32,474 nt of DNA from Pseudorhodobacter antarcticus (GCA_945871285.1 CAMBWO010000011.1:1-32474), one strand, 5' to 3'. Numbered from the stretch's first letter, positions 1 to 8,998 are shown. Translations and numbers: made by a program. The notes: generated by a model from the sequence alone, not told the origin.

Positions 1-1019
1 AACTGGTTGCTCGCCGCCAACCCCTTGCGCGTCAACAGCCACTGCGCCCCCAGCCACGCCTTGCCCCAGGCATTCCAGTATTTAAAAAGGGTAATCGGCT
101 GACTGGCCGCAAATTGCAGATACAGTTCCGGATGGTCCTGCAAATTCGCCCCCACGCCGGGCCTGTCCGCCACAACGTCAATCCCATGGCTGCGCAAGGC
201 CGCCGCATCGCCAATCCCCGACAACATCAATATCTTCGGACTGTTGATGCTGGACGCCGACACAATCACCTCGCGCCGCGCCGCAATCACCTGCACCTCG
301 GTGCCCCGCGACACCTCGACCCCCGTGGCACGACCATTTTCAATCACCACCCGCCGGGCAAAGGCGTTATAGACCTGCACATTGCCGCCCTTGATCGCGG
401 GTTTCAGGTAGGCATTGGCCGCAGACCACCGCTGCCCCTTCCAGATCGTCGCCTCGAACGGCCCGAACCCCTCTTGCGCCTGCCCGTTGTAATCCCGCGT
501 CACAGGGTATCCCGCCTGCCGCCCCGCTTCGATGAACGCGTCAAACAGCGGGTTGTCGCGTGGCCCCCGCGTGATGTGCAACGGCCCGTCGGTGCCTCGC
601 CAGGTCGCGTCCCCCTCATCGCCGTGCCAGTTTTCCATCCGCTTGAAATAGGGCAGCACATCGGCATAGGCCCAGCCTTGCGCCCCCATCTCGTCCCAGG
701 TGTCATAATCCCGCGCATGGCCCCGCACATAGACCATGCCGTTGATGCTCGACGACCCGCCCAACACCTTGCCCCGTGGCGTCGCCAACCGCCGCCCGCC
801 CAGATGCGGTTCCGGTTCAGTCTGAAACCCCCAGTCATAGCGTTTCATGTTCATCGGATAGGACAGCGCCGCCGGCATCTGGATGAACGGCCCCGCATCG
901 CTGCCGCCCTCCTCGATCACTACCACCTTCATCCCCGCCGCGCCCAGCCGATACGCCAGCGCCGACCCCGCCGACCCCGACCCGATGATCACATAATCCG
1001 CCTCGTGTATCGCCTGCAT
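1..1019 (-). CDS. betA: choline dehydrogenase (GMC oxidoreductase), 3' part outside window
   Basis: This gene is missing from the ORF track because it has no stop in the window; I read it by translating the minus strand from an ATG at 1017-1019. BetA is an FAD enzyme that oxidises choline to betaine aldehyde (and can go on to glycine betaine), usually membrane-associated. The N-terminus carries the FAD-binding motif [13 protein letters not shown]. It is followed by the two GMC family signatures, seen here as [18 protein letters not shown] and [17 protein letters not shown]. About 339 codons are present. A full BetA is about 550 residues, so the C-terminal third, including the catalytic His region, lies beyond the left edge. 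The start is two bases after the betI stop, so the two genes are probably co-transcribed and repressed by BetI. The family assignment is firm; the exact substrate rests on the betI/choXWV context. Confidence 0.93.
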   Translation of the reverse strand, partial: MQAIHEADYVIIGSGSAGSALAYRLGAAGMKVVVIEEGGSDAGPFIQMPAALSYPMNMKRYDWGFQTEPEPHLGGRRLATPRGKVLGGSSSINGMVYVRGHARDYDTWDEMGAQGWAYADVLPYFKRMENWHGDEGDATWRGTDGPLHITRGPRDNPLFDAFIEAGRQAGYPVTRDYNGQAQEGFGPFEATIWKGQRWSAANAYLKPAIKGGNVQVYNAFARRVVIENGRATGVEVSRGTEVQVIAARREVIVSASSINSPKILMLSGIGDAAALRSHGIDVVADRPGVGANLQDHPELYLQFAASQPITLFKYWNAWGKAWLGAQWLLTRKGLAASNQ

Positions 1020-1021
1020 CC

Positions 1022-1609
1022 TCAGTCTTTCCCTGCATCCCTGATCTGGCATTCCAGATAAACCATCGCCGTCCTGACCGCCGCCGCCCCATCCGGCGCC
1101 CCCGATTTCAACCCCTCGCGCAGGTACAACCCGTCGATCAACGCCGCCAACCCCTCGGCCAGCGCCTCGGCCCGACCGCCGGCCAAGGGCCGCAACCCCG
1201 CCAGCAGGTTCGACCGCAACCGCCGCTGATAAATCGCCAGCAACCGCTGCGCCTGCGGCACCGTCTGCGCCAGCACCCAAAAGTTCAGCCAGGCCCCCAC
1301 CGCCTCGCGCCGAAAATTCGCCGGGCTGAACGACGCCGCCAATACCGCCTTGACCCGCCCCTGCGGCCCCTCGGCCAGCGCCAACGCGCCGCGCACCTCG
1401 GCCCCGTACAGCGTCAGGATGTGGCGCATCGCCGCCAGAAACATGTCCTCCTTGGACCCGAAATAATGGTGCGCCAACGCGCTCGACATGCCCGCACGCT
1501 TGGCGATCTGGCTGACCGTCACATCCAGCGACCCCGCCCGCCCGATCTCGGAAATCGTGGCTTTGACAAGCGCCGCCTTGCGTATAGGCTCCATCCCAAG
1601 CTTCGGCAT
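1022..1609 (-). CDS. betI: TetR-family choline-responsive repressor BetI
   Basis: The 195-residue protein is a TetR-type repressor that in other proteobacteria represses bet genes and is released by choline. The N-terminal helix-turn-helix region reads [20 protein letters not shown], and the C-terminal part is helical and ligand-binding. I start it at the internal ATG giving [11 protein letters not shown]. That matches the typical BetI N-terminus, whereas the nine upstream residues in the ORF track do not look like the family. It lies directly upstream of betA with a 2-nt gap and diverges from choX. A nested palindrome in the divergent gap is the likely binding site. The TetR call is certain; the BetI call follows from the N-terminus and neighbours. 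Confidence 0.92.
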   Translation of the reverse strand: MPKLGMEPIRKAALVKATISEIGRAGSLDVTVSQIAKRAGMSSALAHHYFGSKEDMFLAAMRHILTLYGAEVRGALALAEGPQGRVKAVLAASFSPANFRREAVGAWLNFWVLAQTVPQAQRLLAIYQRRLRSNLLAGLRPLAGGRAEALAEGLAALIDGLYLREGLKSGAPDGAAAVRTAMVYLECQIRDAGKD

Positions 1610-1653
1610 CGCGCAGCCCCAATAAAATGCTTGCAAAATGCAGCTAACTTGAA

Positions 1654-1682
1654 GTTTATTGACTCGTCAATCAACAATAAAC
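1654..1682. promoter_or_regulatory. probable BetI operator between betI and choX
   Basis: Two inverted repeats share this site. The outer arms are GTTTATTG (1654-1661) and CAATAAAC (1675-1682), perfect complements. The inner site is ATTGACTCGTCAAT (1658-1671), with 6-bp arms around TC. It is followed by CAA, which resembles the ATTGAACGTTCAATCAA type of sequence I recall for BetI sites. It lies 12 bp upstream of the choX ATG and between the divergent genes, so a bound protein could repress both. Assignment to BetI is inference from position and similarity. Confidence 0.65.
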
Positions 1683-1694
1683 AGGGAGCCCCCA

Positions 1695-2615
1695 ATGACC
1701 CTTCGCACCACCCTCCTGACCACGGTCGTCACCTTCGCCCTCGCCGGGTCCGCCTTTGCCGAAGGCTGCGACAAGGTGATCTTCTCGGATGTCGGCTGGA
1801 CCGACATCACCGCCACCACCGCCGCCGCCTCGCTGGTCCTGAACGCCTTGGGGTATGAGACGGAGACCAAGCTCCTGTCCGTGCCCGTCACCTACACCGG
1901 CCTGGCCGGCGGCGATGTCGATGTGTTCCTCGGCAACTGGATGCCCACGATGGAGGCTGATCTGGCCCCCTACCGCGACGCCAAGACCGTCGATACCGTG
2001 GCCGAAAACCTGAAAGGCACGCAGTATACCCTCGCCACCAACGCCGCAGGCGCCGCCCTTGGCATCAAATCCTTTGCCGACCTTGCGGCAAACAAGGACG
2101 CGCTGGAAGGCAAGATCTACGGCATCGAACCCGGCAATGACGGCAACCGCCTGATCCTCGACCGCATCACCGCCAATGACTATGACATGGGCGGCTTTGA
2201 ACTGGTCGAAAGCTCGGAACAAGGCATGCTCGCCCAGGCCACCAGCCTGAACGGCGACGGCAAGCCGGTCGTCTTCCTCGGCTGGGCCCCCCACCCGATG
2301 AACGCGGCCATGGAACTCACCTACCTGACCGGTGGCGAAGAATGGTTCGGGGCCGAAGGCTCGGTCTTCACCAACACCCGCGCCGGTTACGTCACCGAAT
2401 GCCCCAACACCGGCAAACTGCTGACCAACATGGTCTTTTCGCTGGAGATGGAGAACGCCGTCATGGGCGCCATCCTGAATGACGGCGCCGACGCGACCGA
2501 GGCCGCCAAGGCCTGGCTCGCCGCGAACCCCGCCATGTATGAGGCCTGGCTGGACGGCGTCACCACCAAAGACGGTGGCGATGCCAAGGCCGCCGTCGCC
2601 GCCGCGCTGCAATAA
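1695..2615 (+). CDS. choX: choline ABC transporter substrate-binding protein
   Basis: A 306-residue periplasmic binding protein of the ProX/OpuAC type that captures choline for the ChoW/ChoV importer. A Sec signal peptide is visible (about residues 1-22, ending GSAFA before EGC). The mature N-terminus reads FSDVGWTDITATTAAASLVL, characteristic of ChoX. Several Trp and Tyr residues (GNWMP, FLGWAPHP) could form the aromatic cage used by quaternary-amine binders. I start at the ATG at 1695, preceded by AGGGAG, rather than at the TTG at 1659 in the ORF track. That earlier start would put part of the operator inside the gene and spoil the signal peptide. It is the first gene of choXWV. A strong hairpin follows it, which could keep its expression above that of the permease and ATPase. 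Confidence 0.94.
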   Translation: MTLRTTLLTTVVTFALAGSAFAEGCDKVIFSDVGWTDITATTAAASLVLNALGYETETKLLSVPVTYTGLAGGDVDVFLGNWMPTMEADLAPYRDAKTVDTVAENLKGTQYTLATNAAGAALGIKSFADLAANKDALEGKIYGIEPGNDGNRLILDRITANDYDMGGFELVESSEQGMLAQATSLNGDGKPVVFLGWAPHPMNAAMELTYLTGGEEWFGAEGSVFTNTRAGYVTECPNTGKLLTNMVFSLEMENAVMGAILNDGADATEAAKAWLAANPAMYEAWLDGVTTKDGGDAKAAVAAALQ

Positions 2616-2623
2616 CGACCATC

Positions 2624-2650
2624 GGCCCCGGGTAAATCCCGGGGCCTTTT
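2624..2650 (+). terminator. hairpin between choX and choW (attenuator-like)
   Basis: A perfect 9-bp stem GGCCCCGGG / CCCGGGGCC closes a TAAAT loop and is followed directly by TTTT. It lies 9 nt after the choX stop and about 20 nt before the choW ATG. Such partial terminators or mRNA-stabilising hairpins are common after binding-protein genes and would give excess ChoX. The effect is inferred. Confidence 0.7.
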
Positions 2651-2671
2651 CCATAGCGGTTCGGGGGACAC

Positions 2672-3505
2672 ATGGACTGGCTGACCGACAACAAAATCCC
2701 GGTGGGCAAGGTGGCCAAGGCCGTCTTCACCTGGATGAATGACAACCTCGGCCCCCTGTTCGACGCCATCTCGGCCGTGATGGAATGGCTGATCGACGCC
2801 ATCCTGTGGGCCCTGCAAACCCCGCATCCCCTTGTGATCGTGGCGCTGTTCATCGCCCTGACCTGGTATCTGCAACGCTCGTGGAAGGTCTGCCTTGGCG
2901 TCCTGATTGGCTTTCTGTTCATCCTGAACCAGGGCTACTGGAAACCGACGACCGAAAGCCTGACCCTGATCCTGTCGTCCTGCGTGGTCTGCATGGGGCT
3001 CGGCGTCCCCATCGGCATCGCCACCGCCCACCGGCCCCGGCTTTACACCGCCATGGTCCCGGTCCTTGACCTGATGCAAACCCTGCCGACCTTTGTCTAC
3101 CTGATCCCCGCCATCGTGTTTTTCGGCCTCGGCGCCGTGCCCGGCCTGATCGCCACCGTGATCTTCGTGCTGCCCGCCCCCATCCGCCTGACCCACCTTG
3201 GCATCGCCTCCACCCCCACCGCGCTCCTCGAGGCCGCAACCGCCTTTGGCGCCACCCCCAAGCAGCGCCTGTGGAAGGTCGAACTGCCCTACGCCTTTCC
3301 GCAAATCATGGCCGGCCTGAACCAGACCATCATGCTGTCGTTGTCCATGGTCGTGATCGCGGCCCTTGTCGGCGCGAACGGCCTGGGCGTGCCCGTGGTC
3401 CGCGCCCTGAACTCGGTCAACACCGCGCTCGGCTTTGAATCCGGCTTCATCATCGTGGTGGTGGCCATCCTTCTGGACCGCATGCTCCGGGTGACCCGCA
3501 AATGA
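2672..3505 (+). CDS. choW: choline ABC transporter permease
   Basis: A 277-residue inner-membrane permease of the ProW/OpuAB family that forms the choline channel with ChoV. Hydrophobic segments are evident, for example WALQTPHPLVIVALFIALTW near residues 45-65 and several more after residue 90. The typical cytoplasmic coupling region is present as EAATAFGATPKQRLWKVELP. The length fits the family. The gene begins with an ATG giving MDWLTDNKIPVG, 56 nt after choX, and its end overlaps choV by four bases (ATGA), indicating translational coupling. It has no fused binding domain, consistent with a separate ChoX. Confidence 0.93.
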   Translation: MDWLTDNKIPVGKVAKAVFTWMNDNLGPLFDAISAVMEWLIDAILWALQTPHPLVIVALFIALTWYLQRSWKVCLGVLIGFLFILNQGYWKPTTESLTLILSSCVVCMGLGVPIGIATAHRPRLYTAMVPVLDLMQTLPTFVYLIPAIVFFGLGAVPGLIATVIFVLPAPIRLTHLGIASTPTALLEAATAFGATPKQRLWKVELPYAFPQIMAGLNQTIMLSLSMVVIAALVGANGLGVPVVRALNSVNTALGFESGFIIVVVAILLDRMLRVTRK

Positions 3506-4527
3506 CGGCCGTAATCTTTGACCGCGTCTCCATCGTCTTTGGCGACAACCCCGACCTGGCCCTACCCCTGATGGACAAGGGCCTCTCCCGCACCGACATC
3601 CAAACCCAGACCGGCCAGATCCTCGGCGTCCACGACTGCTCCCTGACCGTGGCCGAGGGCGAGATTCTGGTCCTGATGGGCCTCTCCGGCTCCGGTAAAT
3701 CCACCCTCTTGCGCGGCGTCAACGCCCTGAACCCCGTGGTGCGGGGCGAGGTCCGCGTGCTGGACGGTGACAAGATGGTGTCGGTGACCCGCGCCACCCC
3801 CGACAGCCTGCGCCACCTGCGCCTGTCCCGCATCGCCATGGTGTTCCAGCAATTCGGCCTGCTGCCCTGGCGCACCGTGCGCGACAATGTGGGCCTCGGG
3901 CTGGAACTCGCAGGCCAAACCCCCGACCAGCGCCGCCCCCTGGTCGACGAACAATTGGCCCTGGTGAACCTGAGCGGGTGGGCCGACCGCAAGGTCGGCG
4001 AGTTGTCAGGCGGCATGCAGCAACGCGTCGGCCTCGCCCGCGCCTTCGTGACCCAAGCCCCCATCCTGCTCATGGACGAGCCCTTCTCCGCCCTCGACCC
4101 CCTGATCCGCGCCCGCCTGCAAGACGAACTGCTGGACCTGCAATCAAAACTGAAACGCACCATCATCTTTGTGTCGCATGACCTGGACGAGGCCTTCAAA
4201 CTCGGCAACCGCATCGCCCTGATGGAGGGCGGCCGCATCGTCCAAATCGGCACCGCCCGCGAAATCATCGCCAACCCGGTCAGCGATTATGTCGCGGAAT
4301 TCGTCGCCCAGATGAACCCCCTGGGCGTTCTGACCGCCCGTGACGTGATGGAACGCGGCGAAACCACCGCCGAGGCCGCCGTTGATGCCGAACTGCCGGT
4401 GAAACAGGTGATGTCGCTCTTGTCCAAGGGTGCCACCGAACTCGCCGTCACCGAAAACGGCCAGCGCATCGGCCTCGTCCGCGCCAGCAGCCTGATGGCC
4501 CGGCTGATCGACCCCAGAAACGGCTAG
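3502..4527 (+). CDS. choV: choline ABC transporter ATP-binding protein
   Basis: A 341-residue ATPase energising choline import. Walker A is GLSGSGKST at residues 60-68, the ABC signature LSGGMQQRVGLARAF lies near residue 170, and Walker B is ILLMDEPFSALDP near residue 190. It has the long N-terminal extension (about 40 residues before the core) seen in the ProV/OpuAA group. The roughly 70-residue C-terminal tail after the core looks like a single CBS-type segment, possibly regulatory. The start overlaps the choW stop (ATGA). The TAG stop lies in the tetranucleotide CTAG, which is also the stop of the convergent gene at 4524-4880, so no terminator separates the two. Confidence 0.94.
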   Translation: MTAVIFDRVSIVFGDNPDLALPLMDKGLSRTDIQTQTGQILGVHDCSLTVAEGEILVLMGLSGSGKSTLLRGVNALNPVVRGEVRVLDGDKMVSVTRATPDSLRHLRLSRIAMVFQQFGLLPWRTVRDNVGLGLELAGQTPDQRRPLVDEQLALVNLSGWADRKVGELSGGMQQRVGLARAFVTQAPILLMDEPFSALDPLIRARLQDELLDLQSKLKRTIIFVSHDLDEAFKLGNRIALMEGGRIVQIGTAREIIANPVSDYVAEFVAQMNPLGVLTARDVMERGETTAEAAVDAELPVKQVMSLLSKGATELAVTENGQRIGLVRASSLMARLIDPRNG

Positions 4528-4880
4528 GGCTTCAACACCTGCGAAAACACCGACTCCATGATTTCACCGCGTTCGCTGACCACATCACCCAGCAGCAAAA
4601 CCTCGGTCCCCACCGGCACCCGTCCCAGAAAATCCAGCACCGCCTCGGGCGTCACAGACCCATAGGCGCTTTGAAACCGCAGCCCCTCACCACTGACGCT
4701 GCAAATCACAAAGCCCTCGTCGTCAAAGCAGCCCTCGGTCTTGCCCATGACCACAAAACTGTCGCCATAGGTGTCAGGCGCAAAACCCGCCGCCGCCACC
4801 TTGTCCCAATCCGCCGCCCCAACCTCGGCCATGGCCGGTGCCGCCATCACCAAACCCAGCCCCAACATCAAAGCACGCAT
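4524..4880 (-). CDS. small secreted protein of unknown function
   Basis: A 118-residue protein with a clear Sec signal peptide (MRALMLGLGLVMAAPAMA, cleavage before EVGAAD), so it is probably periplasmic. I use the ATG at 4880, preceded by GGAGCGG, instead of the longer ORF start, which would bury the signal sequence 27 residues in. The mature part has two cysteines nine residues apart (GCFDDEGFVICS) that could form a disulfide. The C-terminal half looks beta-rich (VGTEVLLLGDVVSERGEIME) and might be a small OB-like fold, but I do not recognise a family. It follows topA on the same strand with a 99-nt gap and meets choV tail to tail, sharing CTAG as both stops. Confidence 0.8.
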   Translation of the reverse strand: MRALMLGLGLVMAAPAMAEVGAADWDKVAAAGFAPDTYGDSFVVMGKTEGCFDDEGFVICSVSGEGLRFQSAYGSVTPEAVLDFLGRVPVGTEVLLLGDVVSERGEIMESVFSQVLKP

Positions 4881-4960
4881 CCTCCGCTCCTCCGCAGCGC
4901 ACCTTTCCAATTTGTTAATGCCCCAAGCCAATCCATTGACCTGCAACACTTTTCGTCTCA

Positions 4961-4974
4961 TGTCACGCGTGACA
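4961..4974. promoter_or_regulatory. 14-bp perfect palindrome after topA
   Basis: TGTCACGCGTGACA is its own reverse complement. It lies 5 nt beyond the topA stop and about 80 nt upstream of the small secreted protein. No T-run follows on the minus strand, so it is not a standard terminator. It could be a protein-binding site for the downstream gene or a short 3'-end hairpin. Function unknown. Confidence 0.4.
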
Positions 4975-4979
4975 GACCA

Positions 4980-7631
4980 TCACTCCAACACATCCTCCGC
5001 CTTCTCGGCCGCCACCTTTTTCACCGGGGCCTTCTTCGCCACCGGCTTCTTCGCCGCCACCTTCTTGACCGGGGCCTTCTTGACCGGGGCCGCCTTCTTC
5101 TCCGCCGCAGGCTTCTTCTCCGCCGCAGGCTTCGTCGCCGCCGCAGGCTTGCGCACCGCCTTCTTCGGCGCCTTGCCCGCCTTCTCGGCAACCAGCGCCA
5201 CCGCCTCCTCCATCGTCACCGTCTCGGGGGCCAGTTCCTTGGGCAGGGTCGCATTCACCTTGCCCCATTTGACATAGGGCCCATATTTCCCCGGCATCAC
5301 CAACACCGGCCCGCCATCCGGATGCACCCCCAAATCGCGCAACGGCTCGGTCGCCGCAGCCCCGCCCCGCCGACCGGCCGCCTTCTGCGCCAGAACCTCG
5401 ACCGCTCGGTTCATCCCGATGGTGAAAACCTCCTCGACATCGGGAATGTTCGCGTAGACGGCCCCATGCTTGACATAGGGGCCGAACCGCCCAATCGCCG
5501 CCTCGACCACCACACCATCCTCGGGGTGCATCCCCACGACTCGCGGCAAGGACAGCAACTCCACCGCCCGCTCCAGCGTCAACGCATCCGCCGCCCACCC
5601 TTTCGGCAAAGATGCACGCGGCGGCTTCGGCATCTCCTCCGACGCCTCCCCCCGCTGGACATAGGGGCCAAAGCGCCCCGTCCTCAGCGAAATCTCGACC
5701 CCTTGATCCAGCCCCAAAATCCGCCCATCCGCCGAGCCACCCTCATCCCCACCCGAAATCGCCCGCGTAAATCGGCACTCCGGATAGTTCCCGCAGCCAA
5801 TGAACGCCCCGCCCGACCGCGCCGTTTTCAGATGCAACCGCCCGCTTCCGCAGGTCGGGCAAATCCGCGGGTCCGACCCGTCGGCCCGCACCGGATAGAG
5901 ATGCGGCGCCAGGAACTCGTCGATCTTGTCCAGCACCTCGGAAATCCGCAGGTCCGCCGTCTCGGCCACAGCCGCCGAGAAATCGCGCCAGAACCGCGTC
6001 AGAACGTCCTTGTAGGCCCGCTCCCCGGCGGACACATCGTCCAGCTCATTCTCCAGATCGGCCGTGAAATCATATTCCACATAGCGCCGGAAATAGTTGG
6101 TCAAAAACGCCGTCACCAGCCGCCCCTTGTCCTCGGGGATCAGGCGGTTCTTGTCCTTGCGCACATATTCGCGGTCCTGAATCGTGGTGATGACCGATGC
6201 ATAGGTCGACGGCCGACCAATCCCCAACTCCTCCATCCGCTTGACCAGCGTCGCTTCCGAATAGCGCGGCGGCGGCTGGGTGAAATGCTGCTCGGGGTGA
6301 ACACGGCGCTTTTCCACGCCCTCCCCCTGCATGATTTGCGGCAGACGGGCGTCGTCGCCCTCCTCGTCGTCGCGCCCCTCCTCGTAAACCTTCAGGAACC
6401 CGTCGAACAAAACGACCTGCCCATTGGCGCGCAAGCCCACCTGCCCATCGGGCGAGGTCACGTCCACCACCGTCCGCTCCAGCCGCGCCGCCGCCATCTG
6501 GCTCGCAATCGTGCGCTTCCAGATCAGGTCATACAGCTTGCGCTGGTCCGCTTCCGCCAGTTTCAGGCTGTCGGGCGTCGCCGACATTTCCGTCGGGCGG
6601 ATGCACTCATGCGCCTCCTGCGCGTTCTTGGCCTTGTTTTTATACATCCGCGGCGCGTCCGGCACATAGGCCGCCCCGAATTGCCGGGCAATCTCGGCCC
6701 GCGCCGCCATCACCGCCTCGGGCGCCATGTCGATGCCGTCCGTCCGCATATAGGTGATATGCCCCGCCTCATACAGCCGCTGCGCCGCTGACATGCAGAC
6801 CTTGGCCCCCATGCCGAACTTGCGGCTGGCCTCCTGCTGCAAGGTCGAGGTCATGAACGGGGCCGAGGGGTTGCGCGCCGCAGGCTTGGATTCCACCGCC
6901 TGCACCTTGAAGCTGCGGCTATCGACCGCCGCCACCGCCAGTTCCGCCGCCGCCGCCGTCGGAATGTCGAACTTGTCCAGCTTCTTGCCGCCCAGCAAAA
7001 TCAGCCGCGCCTCGAACTGCTGCCCGCGCGGCGTCTCCAGCGTCGTCGTCACCGTCCAGAACTCCCGCGCGCCGAACGCCTCGATCTCCATCTCGCGCTC
7101 GACAATCAGGCGCAGACAGACCGACTGCACCCGCCCCGCCGACTTGGCCCCCGGCAACTTGCGCCACAGAACCGGCGACAGGGTAAACCCCACCAGATAA
7201 TCCAGCGCCCGGCGGGCCAGATAGGCCTCGACCAGCGGCACATCGACCTGACGCGGGTTCTTCATCGCCTCGGTCACCGCCGCCTTGGTGATCGCGTTGA
7301 ACGTCACCCGGCTGACCTTCTTGCCCTTCTTCAGCGACCCCGCCAGGGCCTCCTGCAAATGCCAGGATATCGCCTCGCCTTCACGGTCGGGGTCGGTGGC
7401 CAGAATCAGCTCATCGTCGGTTTTCAGCGCCTCGGTGATCGCCTTGATGTGCTTGCGGCTGTCCGCCGCAATCTCCCAGGTCATCGCAAACCCGTCCTCT
7501 GGGTTCACCGATCCATCCTTGGCCGGCAGGTCCCGAACATGGCCATAAGAGGCCAGAACCGTATAGCCAGGCCCCAGATATTTGTTGATTGTCTTGGCCT
7601 TGGCCGGAGATTCAACGACGACAACTGGCAT
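4980..7631 (-). CDS. topA: DNA topoisomerase I (type IA)
   Basis: An 883-residue enzyme that relaxes negative supercoils through a transient 5'-phosphotyrosyl bond. The Toprim domain is at the N-terminus (VVVVESPAKAKTINKYLG; DPDREGE at 80-86). The catalytic tyrosine is Tyr294 in HITYMRTDG. A zinc-ribbon segment follows the core (CPTCGSGRLH, then CGNYPEC). Three C-terminal repeats are seen as RFGPYVQRG, RFGPYVKHG and KYGPYVKWG. The last 60 residues or so are a Lys/Ala/Pro-rich tail that probably contacts DNA. The start is the only reasonable one, with AGGG seven bases upstream. It follows dprA on the same strand at 174 nt, a common alphaproteobacterial order. Confidence 0.97.
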   Translation of the reverse strand: MPVVVVESPAKAKTINKYLGPGYTVLASYGHVRDLPAKDGSVNPEDGFAMTWEIAADSRKHIKAITEALKTDDELILATDPDREGEAISWHLQEALAGSLKKGKKVSRVTFNAITKAAVTEAMKNPRQVDVPLVEAYLARRALDYLVGFTLSPVLWRKLPGAKSAGRVQSVCLRLIVEREMEIEAFGAREFWTVTTTLETPRGQQFEARLILLGGKKLDKFDIPTAAAAELAVAAVDSRSFKVQAVESKPAARNPSAPFMTSTLQQEASRKFGMGAKVCMSAAQRLYEAGHITYMRTDGIDMAPEAVMAARAEIARQFGAAYVPDAPRMYKNKAKNAQEAHECIRPTEMSATPDSLKLAEADQRKLYDLIWKRTIASQMAAARLERTVVDVTSPDGQVGLRANGQVVLFDGFLKVYEEGRDDEEGDDARLPQIMQGEGVEKRRVHPEQHFTQPPPRYSEATLVKRMEELGIGRPSTYASVITTIQDREYVRKDKNRLIPEDKGRLVTAFLTNYFRRYVEYDFTADLENELDDVSAGERAYKDVLTRFWRDFSAAVAETADLRISEVLDKIDEFLAPHLYPVRADGSDPRICPTCGSGRLHLKTARSGGAFIGCGNYPECRFTRAISGGDEGGSADGRILGLDQGVEISLRTGRFGPYVQRGEASEEMPKPPRASLPKGWAADALTLERAVELLSLPRVVGMHPEDGVVVEAAIGRFGPYVKHGAVYANIPDVEEVFTIGMNRAVEVLAQKAAGRRGGAAATEPLRDLGVHPDGGPVLVMPGKYGPYVKWGKVNATLPKELAPETVTMEEAVALVAEKAGKAPKKAVRKPAAATKPAAEKKPAAEKKAAPVKKAPVKKVAAKKPVAKKAPVKKVAAEKAEDVLE

Positions 7632-7805
7632 GAATATCCCTTTTCACCGGCCTCAAGGCCCGCCCCTGCATGGCGGGGCAAGATGTGGGGCAACGCCGGG
7701 GAATGTCAACCGGGGGGTTTTCGCGACCAGCCCAAGCCGGTGGCCCGCGGCCAGAGGCGCGACAGGGACTGTGCGGCCAACGGCCGCTCCACCAGGTCAC
7801 CCCGC
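7632..7805. other. dprA-topA intergenic gap
   Basis: There is no convincing gene here: the short ORFs in the track have neither a good ribosome-binding site nor sensible composition. It must hold the topA leader. A CCCGCC/GGCGGG inverted repeat (around 7670) is visible but lacks a T-run. I see no clear promoter. Confidence 0.4.
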
Positions 7806-8921
7806 TCAGGTCTGGCGCGACAACAGCCCCCCCGCCTGACGCAGGATCAACCCCTCCAACTCCAGCGTCACCAGTTCCGGCAACACCCGCGCCGCCGGCT
7901 GATCCAGATCGCGAATCAGCTGATCCTCCGCCACCGGGCTCGGCCCCAGCCGCGCCAGAATCATGTTGTGCAGCGCCGTCACGTCGCGCAAGGGCCGCAC
8001 CGGCTCGGGCGCATCCACCGGCGTCGCCCGGTGCCCCGGCATCGCGATCTGCAACGCCTCCAGAATGTCATGCGCCGACCGCACCAGCGTAGCCCCGTCC
8101 CGGATCAGCCGGTTGCACCCCGCCGCCCGCGCATCAAACGGATGCCCCGGCACCGCGAACACCTCACGCCCCTGCTCCAGCGCCGCCTCCGCCGTGATCA
8201 GCGACCCCGATTTCGCCGCAGCCTCCACCACAACCACCGCCCGCGCCAGGCCCGAGATGATTCGGTTGCGCATCGGAAAATGCCGCACTTGCGGCTCCAT
8301 GCCTATCGGCTGCTCCGACACCCGGCACCCCCGCGCCAGAATTTCCGCCGCCAGCCCGGCGTTCTCGGCCGGATAGATGTGATCCACCCCGCCCGCCTGC
8401 ACCGCCACCGTGCCCGTGGCCAAACTCGCCTGATGCGCCTCGGCATCCACGCCCCGCGCCAGCCCCGACACCACGACCAGCCCCGCCGCGCCCAGCGTTT
8501 CCCCCAACCGCCGCGCCATCCGCAACCCCAGCGACGACGCCGACCGCGCCCCCACCAGTGCCACCATCGGCCGCGCCAGCAACCCCAGATCGCCCTGCGC
8601 CCACAAAACCGGCGGCGCATCCGAAATCTCCTGCAACGGGACCGGATAGACCCCATCTCCCCAGCGCAGCATCACAGCCCCCGCCGCCCGCGCCGCCTTC
8701 ATCTCGGCCACCACCACGCCCATCGGGCAAATCTCGTAATTCTCGACCCCCGCCGCCTTGGCAATCTCGGGCAGCGCCCGCAACGCCTCCGCCGCCGTCC
8801 CATGCTCCGCCATCACCCGGTGAAAGGTCGCGGGCCCGATCCGCCGCGACCGGATCAGCCGCAACCAATCCGCCGGGTCATCCCGCCCCATTACGGGCAC
8901 GCTCTGTCTTGCCACTGCCAT
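7806..8921 (-). CDS. dprA: DNA-processing protein DprA
   Basis: A 371-residue cytoplasmic protein that loads RecA onto incoming single-stranded DNA during natural transformation. The Rossmann-like DprA core is clear: VALVGARSASSLG, then VVSGLARGVDAEAHQ, FPMRNRIISGLARAVVVVEA, and SGSLITAEAALEQGREVFAV. A short N-terminal helical domain precedes it (DWLRLIRSRRIGPATFHRVM), and about 60 C-terminal residues form the usual winged-helix (DML1-like) domain. I start at the ATG at 8921, which has AGGAG six bases upstream. The 60 extra residues in the ORF track come from intergenic sequence. It diverges from gabT and precedes topA. Such genes occur in species not known to be competent. Confidence 0.94.
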   Translation of the reverse strand: MAVARQSVPVMGRDDPADWLRLIRSRRIGPATFHRVMAEHGTAAEALRALPEIAKAAGVENYEICPMGVVVAEMKAARAAGAVMLRWGDGVYPVPLQEISDAPPVLWAQGDLGLLARPMVALVGARSASSLGLRMARRLGETLGAAGLVVVSGLARGVDAEAHQASLATGTVAVQAGGVDHIYPAENAGLAAEILARGCRVSEQPIGMEPQVRHFPMRNRIISGLARAVVVVEAAAKSGSLITAEAALEQGREVFAVPGHPFDARAAGCNRLIRDGATLVRSAHDILEALQIAMPGHRATPVDAPEPVRPLRDVTALHNMILARLGPSPVAEDQLIRDLDQPAARVLPELVTLELEGLILRQAGGLLSRQT

Positions 8922-8998
8922 GCTGTTCTCCTGCCGCCACCATCGCCCGCAAATGGTTAACGCCAGATGAATCGCCCCCGCAAATCCGCAGATCCCCA

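Noticed and set aside
114-1061. 315-residue plus-strand ORF
   Set aside because: Antisense to betA, whose motifs are clear on the minus strand.
4671-6791. 706-residue plus-strand ORF
   Set aside because: Antisense to topA. The protein is Arg/His/Pro-rich with no recognisable motif, as expected for a shadow frame in high-GC DNA.
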